This document shows, piece after piece, positions 8,382-17,709 of a stretch of DNA of 46,854 nucleotides. The stretch covers positions 1 through 46,854 of the forward strand of contig CAMMBV010000027.1 in NCBI GenBank assembly GCA_946494335.1. The letters are read 5' to 3'. The translations under genes were made by a program, and so were the position numbers. The stretch comes from an uncultured Ruminococcus sp. Lineage in GTDB: Bacteria; Bacillota; Clostridia; Lachnospirales; Lachnospiraceae. The notes under the pieces were generated by a model, which was not told the origin of the DNA, searched no databases, and was given only the letters and a program-made list of their open reading frames with translations. Each line of letters begins with the position of its first letter. Positions within the stretch are counted from its first letter, which is position 1.

Positions 8382-8454
8382 GGGCAAGGAAGCTGGTCTA
8401 TCTGAAGGCAGGAGATGCCTTGCCCTCCATAATGGGGAGGGATTCATCTAAGGC
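8382..8454 (+). other. Intergenic segment with competing hairpins
   Basis: GGGCAAGG (8382-8389) is the exact complement of CCTTGCCC (8418-8425). The same CCC also starts CCCTCC (8423-8428), which pairs with GGAGGG (8436-8441). The two foldings exclude each other. No T run follows, so a terminator role for the ABC operon is possible but weak. Confidence 0.35.
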
Positions 8455-8497
8455 AAAAAAGGGAAAATAAAAAAATGAAAAAAATTTCAAAAAGTAC

Positions 8498-8526
8498 TTG
8501 CATTTTAAAATAGAATGCTATATAAT
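8498..8526 (+). promoter_or_regulatory. Promoter of tRNA-Gln
   Basis: TTGCAT (8498-8503) and a perfect TATAAT (8521-8526) with a 17-nt spacer lie 18 nt upstream of the tRNA. Confidence 0.75.
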
Positions 8527-8543
8527 ACATCTTGTCGCTGAAT

Positions 8544-8615
8544 TGGGCTATCGCCAAATGGTAAGGCAACGGACTCTGACTCCGTCATTTCAAGGTTCGA
8601 ATCCTTGTAGCCCAG
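8544..8615 (+). tRNA. tRNA-Gln (anticodon CUG)
   Basis: The 72-nt cloverleaf has acceptor arms TGGGCTA (8544-8550) and TAGCCCA (8608-8614), an anticodon stem ACGGA/TCCGT around the loop CTCTGAC with anticodon CTG, and the T-loop GGTTCGAATCC. It decodes CAG. The 3' CCA is not encoded. The U1-A72 pair is typical of glutamine tRNAs. Confidence 0.95.
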
Positions 8616-8627
8616 TTTCAATAAAAG

Positions 8628-8658
8628 GAGCACCTCAAAAGGGGTGCTCTTTTAGTTT
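8628..8658 (+). terminator. Terminator after tRNA-Gln
   Basis: GAGCACC (8628-8634) pairs with GGTGCTC (8643-8649), followed by T-rich sequence. Confidence 0.8.
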
Positions 8659-8683
8659 TTCCCAGAGTTGCTTTTGGGTAAAA

Positions 8684-9402
8684 TCATAACGATAATGCAG
8701 TTATTTTACCGTGAAGCAGCTGTTCCAGTTCTTTTTGAGTGACACTGCAGGGAAGGATTGAAAGCAGATTGATTCTGATCTCGAAATCCTGCAGAGATTT
8801 CAAAGAAATCCATTCCTGATTCGGTGTCTGATCAATGGAGTCGGCCCGGGTAGCTGACAGAGCCAGCAAGGCTGTTTTGGCCTGAACGGCAGCTTTCAGA
8901 TGGCCGGGGATAATGCCGTTTTGGGAAATGGCCGGCGTCAGCTCCTGAATTTATTCATAAGCTTCCGCCTCCTGTTCAATGGCTTCCAGGAGCATACGAC
9001 AGGAATCGGATGCCGCAGAAAGCGGGAGAATCCGGCAGCTGTTATTGTGACGCAGATAACAGGGTATTTTTGTTCCTAGTATTTCAAAATCTTGTCTCAG
9101 AGATCTTTTAAATAAGCGATTCCGGTCAGTTCCACAATAATCCAGTCAGGGAAGAAGCGCTGTTTAAGATCCCGCAGCGCCTGGATAAGGCTTCCGGTTG
9201 CCTGGCAGCAGACGCAGCCTCCTGCGATGGTGGTGATCTTTACAGAGCTTTGCTGCAGAAGAAGCGTGTCGATACTGTTTTCTCCAATCTCATTTTCTAC
9301 AATACAAAGTGTCTGTCCTGCGGAAATTATCTGCTCTGCCAGACGGGAAATCACAGTGGTTTTGCCGGAACCGAAAAAACCGCCCACCAGAAGTATGTTC
9401 AT
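8684..9402 (-). pseudogene. Degraded CobW/P47K-type GTPase gene
   Basis: The first 101 codons (9402 down to 9097) encode an intact N-terminus of a CobW/HypB/UreG-type metal-chaperone GTPase: P-loop GGFFGSGKTT, a switch segment VENEIG, the GGCVCC metal-binding motif and IIVELTG. The frame stops right after YLKDL. Downstream the reading shifts frame, continues with RQDFEILGTKIPCYLR, hits an in-frame TAA near 8958, and resumes to 8684 (ending KELEQLLHGKITALSL). At least one frameshift or deletion and one nonsense codon are therefore present, and the guanine-specificity region is missing. GGAAGGGA precedes the ATG. Such proteins accompany corrinoid-dependent methyltransferases. A short peptide could still be made, but full function is unlikely. 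Confidence 0.75.
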
Positions 9403-9420
9403 GCTATCCCTTCCTTTTCT

Positions 9421-9560
9421 TTATACGGCATAATCCACCGTGGCCTGTATCATGGCCTTTACGTTTTCCGGTTTCGCATTCAGCGGATTGTCACAGCCGG
9501 AGCTTCTTTTGAATTGTCCCTGAAATACAAATTGAAAATTGCTGCCGGCTGCTTTATAAT
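9421..9560 (-). pseudogene. 3' remnant, probable UroD-family methyltransferase
   Basis: On the minus strand the last 40 or so codons before TAA at 9421 read like the C-terminus of the uroporphyrinogen-decarboxylase/MtaA-MtbA family: SSGCDNPLNAKPENVKAMI, comparable to the family tail pattern S-x-GC-(D/E)-xP-x4-PENVKA. Codons further upstream do not continue the similarity, so only the tail survives. It ends 18 bp before the CobW-like pseudogene, which suggests a former operon for corrinoid-dependent methyl transfer. The assignment rests on a short motif. Confidence 0.45.
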
Positions 9561-9694
9561 TCAAATATATCTTTATGAGCATGAAAAGGCTATGTTCCGG
9601 AAAGACAAAACAGCAAAAGCAAAACACAAAGGATTTGTCCTTAAGTGACAATGGCGCTGCTGATTGACGGATTATATCAAAGGGGATATGTACT

Positions 9695-11167
9695 ATGAAG
9701 CTGAGTATGTCTATGCTGGCCCGGTATCTGAAAGATTATAAGCCGGACTGTGCGATTATCAATGACGAGACCACCATCCGGGGTCTTAGATTTCTGCCGG
9801 AGGAAGAGCAGAAGCTGGCGCCGGAATATGTCTATTTTGGCTATGCCAGACAGTTTCTGTCGGATCCCAGGTATGCGGACGCATATATTGCCGTACACAA
9901 AAAAAGCCGGATGTTCTTCTGGCGCTGCGATTATGAGGAGCTTTTGAATGCTCTTTTATCGGCCTTTGATTATTACACAGACTGGGAGAGGAGACTTCTG
10001 GATGCAGCCGCAAGAGGGGCGTCCTTACAGGAAATGGTTCATATCGGAGGGGAGGTAATGGAGAACCCTCTGAGAGTCGGCAGTGTGGACGGAGAGATAG
10101 TTGCCGACAGTGGTGGAGAGGAACCGGCGGGAGATCCGTACTGGGATTTTTCAATCCAAAGAAAAATTCTTCATCCTTCTATTTTATATGATCCTTTTTA
10201 TGATTCGGAAGGAAAGACGGTCGAAGATCTGACGGGAGAACCACAGCTGATCCGAAATGTATATGATAAAGGGGCTCCTGTCATTATGATGTATCTGATG
10301 CAGGACAAAGAGGCGGTAGCCTGTATAGGGATTCTTCAGAAAAATCCAAAGCTGACACAGATGAACCTGCAGCTGGTGCCGGTACTGGGGCAGTATCTGA
10401 TCCGCTCTGAAGAATTTGTCTCTTCCAATGGACGGATTAAATCCAGCGAGTCTATTTTAAAGGGGTTTCTGGTAGGCCGTCAGCAAAATGCCCAGGCGGT
10501 CCGGCATCTGGAGCACAAGGGGCTGAAGGACTCCTGGCGGCTGGCGGTGTTTTGCCATGTTACCAGGGAAGATCAGGTTCAAAAGCACGCTCTGGTACGC
10601 TCTTTGAAGACGATACCGCAGATATATTTCCCCTTTCTTTATGAAAATGAGGTGGTGGCTGTCATAAAAGAAGCGGACTGCACAGAGCTGAAATATCTTC
10701 TGGAGAGGGAAATAAAATCCGGTACTGTGTGCGTGGGTCTTTCCATGACGGCGGCAGACTGGAATCTGCTGCCGGTATCGTACCGGCAGGCGCATTTTGC
10801 CCTGGAGCGGTCAGGGAAAAAACCGGGGATATACCGGTGTGAGGATTTTGCTTTCGGATATCTGAGGGAAATTTTCCGGGCACAGGAGCTGACTATGTCT
10901 TTGCTTCACCCGTCCTTGGATATTCTGGAGCGGTATGACAGTGAAAATCATACGCAGCTTCGGAAAACCCTGTCGGTGTATCTGAGAACGGAGAGAAATC
11001 TTTTAAAAGCGGCGGAATCGTTAAATGTTCATCGAAATACGATGAAATATCGTCTGCAGAGGATTCGGGAGCTGACCGGTCTTACCCTTTCTGATGAAGA
11101 GGAACTGGCGTATTTGAGGATGTCAGACTGGCTGTCCATGTATCAATGTGAGAAGGGTGGTTTATGA
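9695..11167 (+). CDS. PucR family transcriptional regulator
   Basis: The protein has 490 residues. The C-terminal helix-turn-helix is the PucR/CdaR type: LRKTLSVYLRTERNLLKAAE, then LNVHRNTMKYRLQRIRELTG (about 440-463). The N-terminal and middle parts lack a motif I can name beyond general sensor-domain character. AGGGGAT (9681-9687) precedes ATG 9695. Regulators of this type often control purine, amino-acid or corrinoid-methyl catabolism next door. Here it is next to the decayed corrinoid genes and directly upstream of a MATE pump, so it may be left over from the lost pathway or control the pump; neither can be decided from sequence. Confidence 0.85.
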   Translation: MKLSMSMLARYLKDYKPDCAIINDETTIRGLRFLPEEEQKLAPEYVYFGYARQFLSDPRYADAYIAVHKKSRMFFWRCDYEELLNALLSAFDYYTDWERRLLDAAARGASLQEMVHIGGEVMENPLRVGSVDGEIVADSGGEEPAGDPYWDFSIQRKILHPSILYDPFYDSEGKTVEDLTGEPQLIRNVYDKGAPVIMMYLMQDKEAVACIGILQKNPKLTQMNLQLVPVLGQYLIRSEEFVSSNGRIKSSESILKGFLVGRQQNAQAVRHLEHKGLKDSWRLAVFCHVTREDQVQKHALVRSLKTIPQIYFPFLYENEVVAVIKEADCTELKYLLEREIKSGTVCVGLSMTAADWNLLPVSYRQAHFALERSGKKPGIYRCEDFAFGYLREIFRAQELTMSLLHPSLDILERYDSENHTQLRKTLSVYLRTERNLLKAAESLNVHRNTMKYRLQRIRELTGLTLSDEEELAYLRMSDWLSMYQCEKGGL

Positions 11168-11171
11168 TTTT

Positions 11172-12539
11172 ATGAAAGCGAAAAAGACGGATTTTTCTCA
11201 GGGGAGCGTATACCGCAACATTCTGGAAGTGGCGGTTCCTATGACGGCGGCGCAGATCATCAGTCTTCTGTACAATATTGTGGATCGAATGTACATTGGC
11301 CGTATTCCCGGCGAGGGCCGGGTGGCGCTGACGGGGCTTGGCATCTGTTTTCCAGTCATTATGATGATCAATGCTTTTGCCAATCTGTTTGGCACGGGAG
11401 GTTCGCCCATCTGTGCCATGGAGCAGGGCAAGGGCGATTTAAAAGAGGCGGAAAGAGTGATGGGAAACACCTGTACCCTGCTGGTGGGCGCAGGGATTAT
11501 TTTAATGATTCTGGGAATGGCATTTAACCGGCCCATACTGTATGCCTTCGGCGCCAGTGACGTCACGTATCCCTACGCCAGAGCTTACGGCCTTATATAT
11601 CTTACAGGCACGGTATTTATCATGTTCAGTCTTGGCATGAACGGTTTCATCAATAATCAGGGATTTGCCAGAACTGGTATGATGACTGTTTTAGTGGGCG
11701 CGGTGCTCAATATTATTCTGGATCCCATTTTTATTTTCGTTTTTCATATGGGGGTCGCCGGTGCGGCCATAGCGACTGTGATTTCCCAGCTGGTTTCCGC
11801 TCTTTGGGTACTGCGTTTCCTTACGGGGAAAAATACGGTGCTTCGGTTAAGGCCGGCGGTTATGGTTTTGAAATTAAAACGGGTAAAAGAGATTACGGTG
11901 CTGGGGCTGACGGGATTTATGATGCAGTTTACCAACAGCATTGTACAGATTGTCTGCAATTCAACCCTTCAGACTTACGGAGGAGATCTGTATGTGGGAG
12001 TTATGACTGTGATGAGCTCCATCCGGGAGATCTTCAACATGCCCGCCATGGGGCTGACCAACGGGGCTCAGCCGGTGATCAGCTATAATTATGGAGCCGG
12101 TCAGTATGACCGGGTGAAAAAGGCGATAAAGTTTACCTCCATCACAGGCGTGGCTCTTTTTATGGTTCTGTGGGGAATTGTAGCTGTGTTTCCGGAATTT
12201 TTCGTCCATATTTTCAACAGTGATCCCCAGATGATAGCAACCTGCGTGCCGGTGATGCATATTTATTTTTTCGGGCTTTTTATGATGTCTTTGCAGTTTT
12301 CCGGTCAGAGCGTCTTTGTGGCGCTGGGAAAGGCCAGGTATGCCATTTTTTTCTCCATTTTTCGGAAAATCGTGATTGTGGTGCCGCTTACGGTACTGCT
12401 CCCCGGACTGTGGAATCTGGGAACCAACGGTGTGTTTGCGGCGGAGCCGGTATCTAATTTTGTGGGAGGCGCCGCCTGTTTTATCACCATGCTCTGTGTG
12501 GTCATGCCGGAGCTGAACGGGAAGAAAAAGAAGAGTTGA
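11172..12539 (+). CDS. MATE family efflux transporter
   Basis: The protein has 455 residues and about twelve membrane helices in two related halves. Typical features are AVPMTAAQIISLLYNIVDRMYIG at the start (split here across about 20 residues), GTGGSPICAMEQGKG after helix 2, and the second-half equivalent GLTNGAQPVISYNYGAG. The family exports cationic compounds with Na+ or H+ coupling. ATG 11172 begins 4 nt after the PucR stop; a GTG at 11148 overlaps the regulator and is the alternative. Likely co-transcribed with the PucR gene. Substrate unknown. Confidence 0.9.
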   Translation: MKAKKTDFSQGSVYRNILEVAVPMTAAQIISLLYNIVDRMYIGRIPGEGRVALTGLGICFPVIMMINAFANLFGTGGSPICAMEQGKGDLKEAERVMGNTCTLLVGAGIILMILGMAFNRPILYAFGASDVTYPYARAYGLIYLTGTVFIMFSLGMNGFINNQGFARTGMMTVLVGAVLNIILDPIFIFVFHMGVAGAAIATVISQLVSALWVLRFLTGKNTVLRLRPAVMVLKLKRVKEITVLGLTGFMMQFTNSIVQIVCNSTLQTYGGDLYVGVMTVMSSIREIFNMPAMGLTNGAQPVISYNYGAGQYDRVKKAIKFTSITGVALFMVLWGIVAVFPEFFVHIFNSDPQMIATCVPVMHIYFFGLFMMSLQFSGQSVFVALGKARYAIFFSIFRKIVIVVPLTVLLPGLWNLGTNGVFAAEPVSNFVGGAACFITMLCVVMPELNGKKKKS

Positions 12540-12548
12540 AATCCATGG

Positions 12549-12577
12549 TTGTACCCCGGATGGGAACACTGTATAAT
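12549..12577 (+). promoter_or_regulatory. Promoter of the acyl-ACP thioesterase operon
   Basis: TTGTAC (12549-12554), a 17-nt spacer and TATAAT (12572-12577) lie about 40 nt before the thioesterase start. Confidence 0.65.
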
Positions 12578-12615
12578 AAAATGGACAAATCAGTGGACAG
12601 TATACAGGAGAACAT

Positions 12616-13320
12616 ATGAAATATTCATTTGAAAGCAAAGTTCGTTTCAGTGAGATCGGCGAAGACCGGAAAATGACGCTGAACAGTATTTTAAATTATT
12701 ATCAGGACAGCAGCAATTTCCATTCAGAGGAAGCGGGAAGAGGGCTGGAAAAACTGATACAGAAAAAAAGAGCCTGGATTTTGTCTTCCTGGCAGATCTG
12801 CGTGGACCGGTATCCTGCCATGGGGGAACATATCGTTGTCAGCACATGGGCCTATGATTTCAAAGGGTTTTACGGTTACAGAAATTTTACTCTGCACACC
12901 GGCGAGGGAGAGCTTTTGTCCTATGCCAATTCTCTGTGGATCTATATGGATACGCAGACGAAAAGTCCGGCCAAGATTGAGGCTGAGGAAGTGGACGGGT
13001 ATGGCATGGAGGAGAAATTTCCCATGGAGTATGCGCCCAGAAAGGTTCCGGTGCCAAAAGAGGGAATCTGGGAAGAGCCTTTTATCATCCGGCGCCATCA
13101 GCTTGACCTGAATCATCACGTAAACAACGGACAGTATATTCAGATGGCCATGGATTATCTGCCGGAGGGATTTGCTGTTCATCAGATGCGGGCGGAATAT
13201 AAAAAACAGGCTGTTTTAAACAGCAAAGTGATACCGAAAATCTGGCAGGAGGACGGCCGCTGCACCGTAGCGCTCTGTGCGCAGGACGGCAGTCCCTATG
13301 CGGTGGCACAGTTCCAGTAG
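12616..13320 (+). CDS. Acyl-[acyl-carrier-protein] thioesterase
   Basis: The protein has 234 residues, the usual length for bacterial two-hotdog acyl-ACP thioesterases. The first hotdog begins YSFESKVRFSEIGEDRKMTL, with SNFHSEEAGRGLE; the linker helix and second hotdog carry NHHVNNGQYIQMA, matching the NxxH/NNxxY region that shapes the active site. It releases free fatty acid from acyl-ACP in the cytoplasm, adjusting fatty-acid chain length or overflow. AGGAG lies 7 nt before ATG 12616. It is followed 16 bp later by cvfB, probably in one operon with its own promoter upstream. Confidence 0.88.
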   Translation: MKYSFESKVRFSEIGEDRKMTLNSILNYYQDSSNFHSEEAGRGLEKLIQKKRAWILSSWQICVDRYPAMGEHIVVSTWAYDFKGFYGYRNFTLHTGEGELLSYANSLWIYMDTQTKSPAKIEAEEVDGYGMEEKFPMEYAPRKVPVPKEGIWEEPFIIRRHQLDLNHHVNNGQYIQMAMDYLPEGFAVHQMRAEYKKQAVLNSKVIPKIWQEDGRCTVALCAQDGSPYAVAQFQ

Positions 13321-13336
13321 AGGAGATAATTACAAT

Positions 13337-14176
13337 ATGCTGCAGTTGGGAAAAAAACAGACATTAAAAATAGTGAAAAAAGTTGATTTCGGGGTATATC
13401 TGGCGGAAGAGATGAACGCCGGGGAAAAGGAAAGGGTTCTCCTTCCCGGGAAACAGGTGCCCCGGGAAGCTGGTATGGGAGACGAGATAAAAGTCTTTCT
13501 ATACCGGGATTCAAAAGACCGGATGATCGCCACCACACGGGAACCGCTTCTTGAGCTTGGAAAAACGGCGCTTCTGAAGGTGGTGGAAACGGGAAAAATA
13601 GGGGCTTTTCTGGATTGGGGGCTGGAGAAGGATCTTTTTCTTCCTTTCCGGGAGCAGACAGGAAAAGTTTCTCCGGGAGATGAAGTGCTGGCAGCTCTTT
13701 ATCTGGATAAAAGCGAGCGGCTGTGCGCGACCATGAAGGTGTATCATTATCTGAAAACCGGTTCACCCTATGTAATAGGTGATGAAGTGGAAGGAAGAGT
13801 GTACCAGGTCAGCGATAATTTCGGTGTGTTTGTGGCGGTGGACGATCAGTATTCCGGCTTGGTTCCTCATCAGGAGGCCCAGGGAACCTTCCATCCCGGC
13901 GAGGTAAAAAAATTCCGTGTGACTGACGTAAAGGAAGACGGGAAGCTGACCTTGTCGGCCAAAAAGAAAGCATATCTTCAGATGGATGAAGACGCTGCGC
14001 TGGTATTGAAGGTGATTGATGAATTTGCCGGTGTACTGCCCTTTGACGATAAGGTTTCGCCGGAAGTGATTAAAAGAGAGTTTGGGCTGAGCAAAGCCGC
14101 CTTTAAACGTGCGGTAGGCCATCTTCTCAAGGAACGTAAGGTTGAGATAAAAGATCATAGAATATATAGGAAGTAA
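13337..14176 (+). CDS. cvfB: CvfB-type S1 RNA-binding protein
   Basis: The protein has 279 residues, matching CvfB. Three S1-like segments follow each other (about 1-60, 70-130 and 145-215), the last with VEGRVYQVSDNFGVFVAVDD and GKLTLSAKKKAY, and a winged helix at the C-terminus (FDDKVSPEVIKREFGLSKAA onward). CvfB binds RNA and modulates virulence-factor expression in Staphylococcus; its role here is unknown. ATG 13337 is chosen for AGGAGA at 13321-13326; the frame extends upstream into the thioesterase gene, but without a ribosome site. The stop lies 5 bp before dnaE, so translation is probably coupled. Confidence 0.85.
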   Translation: MLQLGKKQTLKIVKKVDFGVYLAEEMNAGEKERVLLPGKQVPREAGMGDEIKVFLYRDSKDRMIATTREPLLELGKTALLKVVETGKIGAFLDWGLEKDLFLPFREQTGKVSPGDEVLAALYLDKSERLCATMKVYHYLKTGSPYVIGDEVEGRVYQVSDNFGVFVAVDDQYSGLVPHQEAQGTFHPGEVKKFRVTDVKEDGKLTLSAKKKAYLQMDEDAALVLKVIDEFAGVLPFDDKVSPEVIKREFGLSKAAFKRAVGHLLKERKVEIKDHRIYRK

Positions 14177-14181
14177 AAGAC

Positions 14182-17100
14182 GTGGAATTTACTCATTTGC
14201 ATGTGCATACGGAATTCAGTCTGCTGGACGGTTCCAACAAAATAAAAGAATATGTGGCCAGGGTGAAAGAACTGGGGATGGACAGCGCGGCCATTACCGA
14301 TCACGGCGTGATGTTCGGCGTCATTGATTTTTACCGGGCGGCAAAAGAAGCGGGGATTAAACCCATTCTGGGCTGCGAAATTTACGTGGCGCCGGGTTCT
14401 CGTTTTGACCGGGAGCCGGGAGGGAGCGGAGACGACCGTTACTACCACCTGGTTTTGCTGGCGGAAAATCAGCAGGGATACCAGAATCTGATGAAAATTG
14501 TTTCCATTGGATTTGTGGAAGGCTTTTATTATAAGCCCAGAGTGGATATGGAGACTCTGGAACGGTATCACGAGGGGATTATCGCACTGAGCGCCTGTCT
14601 GGCCGGTGAAGTTCCCCGTTTCCTCCAGCGGGGGATGTACGAGGAGGCCAAAAAAAGCGCCCTTAAATATCAGGAAATTTTCGGACAGGACAACTTCTTC
14701 CTGGAGCTTCAGGATCACGGGATACCGGAGCAAAAACTGGTGAACCAGCAGCTTTTGCGTCTTGGTCAGGAGACGGGGATCGAGCTGGTTTGCACTAATG
14801 ATATCCACTATACCTATGCAGAGGATCAGGCTTCTCACGATATCCTTTTATGTATTCAGACGAATAAAAAGGTAAATGACGAGGACAGGATGCGCTACGA
14901 GGGAGGACAGTATTACGTGAAAAGTCCCCAGGAGATGGAGGAGCTTTTCCCGTATGCACCTCAGGCGCTGAAAAACACCCAGGAAATCGCCCGCCGCTGT
15001 AATGTGGAGATTGAATTCGGCGTGACCAAGCTTCCAAAATATGATGTTCCCGAAGGATACACATCCTGGGAGTATCTGAACATGCTCTGTCACAAAGGGC
15101 TGGAAGAGCGGTATCAGCCCGTGACGGAGGAACTGAGACAGCGGCTTGATTACGAGCTGGATACCATACGGACCATGGGATACGTGGATTATTTCCTGAT
15201 TGTATGGGATTTCATCAAATATGCCCGGGATCATGATATTATCGTAGGTCCTGGAAGAGGATCGGCAGCGGGAAGTCTGGTTTCCTATACGCTGGGCATC
15301 ACCAAACTGGATCCCATGAAGTATCAGCTCCTTTTTGAGCGTTTCTTAAATCCGGAACGTGTATCCATGCCGGATATTGATATTGACTTTTGCTTTGAAC
15401 GCCGCCAGGAAGTCATCGATTATGTGGTGGAGAAATACGGAAAGGACCGGGTGGTGCAGATCGTCACCTTCGGTACCATGGCGGCCAGAAACGTGATCAG
15501 GGATGTGGGACGGGCCCTTGATATGCCCTACGCCCGTGTGGACACCATCGCCAAGATGATTCCCAACGAGCTGAACATCACCATAAAAAAAGCGCTGGAT
15601 ATGAACCGGGAGCTGCGCAGTCTCTATGAAGAGGACGAGGAGATCCGGTATCTGATCGATATGTCCAGGAGGCTGGAAGGACTGCCCCGGCATACTTCCA
15701 TGCACGCGGCCGGAGTCGTGATCAGTCAGAAGGCGGTGGATGAATATGTCCCCCTCTCCAGGGCATCGGACGGTTCCATCACAACTCAGTTTACCATGAC
15801 GACGCTGGAAGAGCTGGGACTTCTGAAAATGGATTTCCTGGGCCTGCGGACGCTGACGGTGATCCAGAATGCGGTGAAACTGGCCCAGCGGACGGAAGGG
15901 AAGGAGATCGATATTGACAGCATTGACTACAATGATCCCAAAGTCCTGGAAATGATCGGCCAGGGAAAAACAGAAGGGGTATTCCAGCTGGAAAGCGGCG
16001 GGATGAAAAACTTCATGAAAGAGTTAAAGCCCAGGAGTCTGGAGGACATCATTGCGGGAATCTCACTGTACCGTCCCGGCCCCATGGACTTTATCCCTCA
16101 GTATATCAGGGGAAAAGATCATCCCGGCGACGTTACGTATGATTGTCCGCAGCTGGAGGAAATCTTGAAACCCACCTATGGCTGTATCGTGTATCAGGAG
16201 CAGGTTATGCAGATTGTCCGTGACCTGGCCGGCTATACCCTGGGGCGCAGCGATCTGGTGCGAAGAGCCATGTCCAAGAAAAAAGCGGCTGTCATGGCCA
16301 AGGAGAGGAAAAATTTTGTGTACGGCAGCGAGGAAGAAGAAATTCCAGGCTGCATCAGCAACGGGATTTCTGAGCAGACGGCCAACAAAATCTTTGACGA
16401 TATGACAGATTTTGCCAAGTATGCCTTTAATAAATCCCATGCCGCCGCCTACGCGGTGGTATCCTATCAGACGGCCTATCTGAAGTATTACTATCCGGTG
16501 GAGTTTATGGCTGCGCTGATGACGTCCTGCGTGGAAAATCCTTCCAAGGTGGCGGAGTATATTCTGACCTGCCGTCAGATGAAGATCAATATTCTGCCTC
16601 CGGACATCAATGAAAGCGAGGGTGTTTTTTCTGTGGAAAACGGCGCTATCCGTTACGGACTGAACGCCATTAAGGGGATAGGCAAGCCGGTGCAAAAAAG
16701 CATTGTGGAGGAACGTAAGAATGGCGGACGCTTCACATCCCTGCGGGATTTTATCGAACGGCTGACCGGAAAGGAAGTCAATAAAAGGACGCTGGAGAAT
16801 TTTATAAAGGCCGGTGCGCTGGACAGTCTGGGAGGCACCAGAAAACAGCTGATGATGGTCTATGCCCAGGTGCTGGATGGTGTGAATGCGGAAAAGAAAT
16901 CTTCCATGGAAGGGCAGATGACTCTTTTTGACATGATGGGAGAAGAGGAGAAGCAGGAATATGAGATGAAGCTTCCTGACGTGGGCGAGTATGACAGGGA
17001 AATTCTGCTGGGTTTTGAAAAAGAAGTGCTGGGTATCTATATCAGCGGCCATCCCCTGGAAGAATATGAACAGGTCTGGAGAAGAAACATCACGGCGGTG

Positions 17101-17655
17101 ACTTCTGATTTTCAGCCCACGGAAGAAACCGGATATCCCAGAGTGGCGGATAATTCGAAACAGACGGTGGGCGGCATGATTGTGGAAAAAACCATAAAAT
17201 ATACGAAAAACAACAAAACCATGGCCTTTCTTACCATAGAAGACCTGGTGGGATCCGTGGAAGTGGTGGTATTTCCAAGAGACTACGAGCTGAATGCCTC
17301 CATGATGCAGGAGGACGCCAAAGTATTTATCCGCGGGAGAGTTTCCGCGGAGGACGACAGGCCCAGCAAACTGATCTGCGAAAAGATCATGCCCTTTGGT
17401 GAAATGCCCCGGCAGCTGTGGATTCAGTTTTCCAGCAAACAGGAGTATGAGCAGCAGGTGCAAAAGCTGTATGACATTCTGAGAAATTCGGATGGAAATG
17501 ATGAGGTTGTGCTGTATATCAGGAAAGAAAGAGCCATGAAGAAGCTCCCGCCGTCCAGAAGCGTGAAGATTGAAAAGGGTCTTTTGGAGGAACTGTCGGA
17601 AAAATACGGAAGAGACAACGTGAAAGTTGTAGAAAAGAGTATTGAAAAACAGTAG
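14182..17655 (+). CDS. dnaE: DNA polymerase III alpha subunit, DnaE type
   Basis: The protein has 1157 residues. The N-terminal PHP domain opens with FTHLHVHTEFSLLDG and contains TDHGVMFG. The C-family polymerase core has GPGRGSAAGSLVSY and the catalytic aspartates in PDIDIDF (D398, D400). A helix-hairpin-helix region follows, then an OB-fold near the C-terminus (VGGMIVEKTIKYTKNNKTMA onward). No proofreading exonuclease domain is present, as expected for DnaE as opposed to PolC. It copies DNA at the replication fork. The start is GTG 14182, with AGGAAGT 7 nt upstream and 5 bp after cvfB. pfkA follows, a common order in Firmicutes. Confidence 0.97.
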   Translation: MEFTHLHVHTEFSLLDGSNKIKEYVARVKELGMDSAAITDHGVMFGVIDFYRAAKEAGIKPILGCEIYVAPGSRFDREPGGSGDDRYYHLVLLAENQQGYQNLMKIVSIGFVEGFYYKPRVDMETLERYHEGIIALSACLAGEVPRFLQRGMYEEAKKSALKYQEIFGQDNFFLELQDHGIPEQKLVNQQLLRLGQETGIELVCTNDIHYTYAEDQASHDILLCIQTNKKVNDEDRMRYEGGQYYVKSPQEMEELFPYAPQALKNTQEIARRCNVEIEFGVTKLPKYDVPEGYTSWEYLNMLCHKGLEERYQPVTEELRQRLDYELDTIRTMGYVDYFLIVWDFIKYARDHDIIVGPGRGSAAGSLVSYTLGITKLDPMKYQLLFERFLNPERVSMPDIDIDFCFERRQEVIDYVVEKYGKDRVVQIVTFGTMAARNVIRDVGRALDMPYARVDTIAKMIPNELNITIKKALDMNRELRSLYEEDEEIRYLIDMSRRLEGLPRHTSMHAAGVVISQKAVDEYVPLSRASDGSITTQFTMTTLEELGLLKMDFLGLRTLTVIQNAVKLAQRTEGKEIDIDSIDYNDPKVLEMIGQGKTEGVFQLESGGMKNFMKELKPRSLEDIIAGISLYRPGPMDFIPQYIRGKDHPGDVTYDCPQLEEILKPTYGCIVYQEQVMQIVRDLAGYTLGRSDLVRRAMSKKKAAVMAKERKNFVYGSEEEEIPGCISNGISEQTANKIFDDMTDFAKYAFNKSHAAAYAVVSYQTAYLKYYYPVEFMAALMTSCVENPSKVAEYILTCRQMKINILPPDINESEGVFSVENGAIRYGLNAIKGIGKPVQKSIVEERKNGGRFTSLRDFIERLTGKEVNKRTLENFIKAGALDSLGGTRKQLMMVYAQVLDGVNAEKKSSMEGQMTLFDMMGEEEKQEYEMKLPDVGEYDREILLGFEKEVLGIYISGHPLEEYEQVWRRNITAVTSDFQPTEETGYPRVADNSKQTVGGMIVEKTIKYTKNNKTMAFLTIEDLVGSVEVVVFPRDYELNASMMQEDAKVFIRGRVSAEDDRPSKLICEKIMPFGEMPRQLWIQFSSKQEYEQQVQKLYDILRNSDGNDEVVLYIRKERAMKKLPPSRSVKIEKGLLEELSEKYGRDNVKVVEKSIEKQ

Positions 17656-17670
17656 GAAATGCATTAGAAT
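17642..17670 (+). promoter_or_regulatory. Possible pfkA promoter inside the dnaE end
   Basis: TTGAAA (17642-17647), a 17-nt spacer and TAGAAT (17665-17670) overlap the dnaE stop and lie 40 nt before the pfkA start. Confidence 0.5.
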
Positions 17671-17709
17671 TAATACAATAACAGGTTAATGTCTTTTGGA
17701 GGAGAGAGT

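Noticed and set aside
8382-8454. Attenuator or riboswitch before tRNA-Gln
   Set aside because: The tRNA has its own consensus promoter downstream and no coding gene follows; competing stems alone are not enough.
8498-8689. Possible small protein across the tRNA
   Set aside because: It is read through tRNA-Gln and its terminator, with no ribosome site.
13296-14158. Minus-strand frames in the cvfB region
   Set aside because: They overlap a confident S1-domain gene and lack ribosome sites and family features.
16063-17664. Long open minus-strand frame inside dnaE
   Set aside because: It is rich in His, Phe and Leu with no recognisable domain or ribosome site, and lies wholly antisense to a confident gene.
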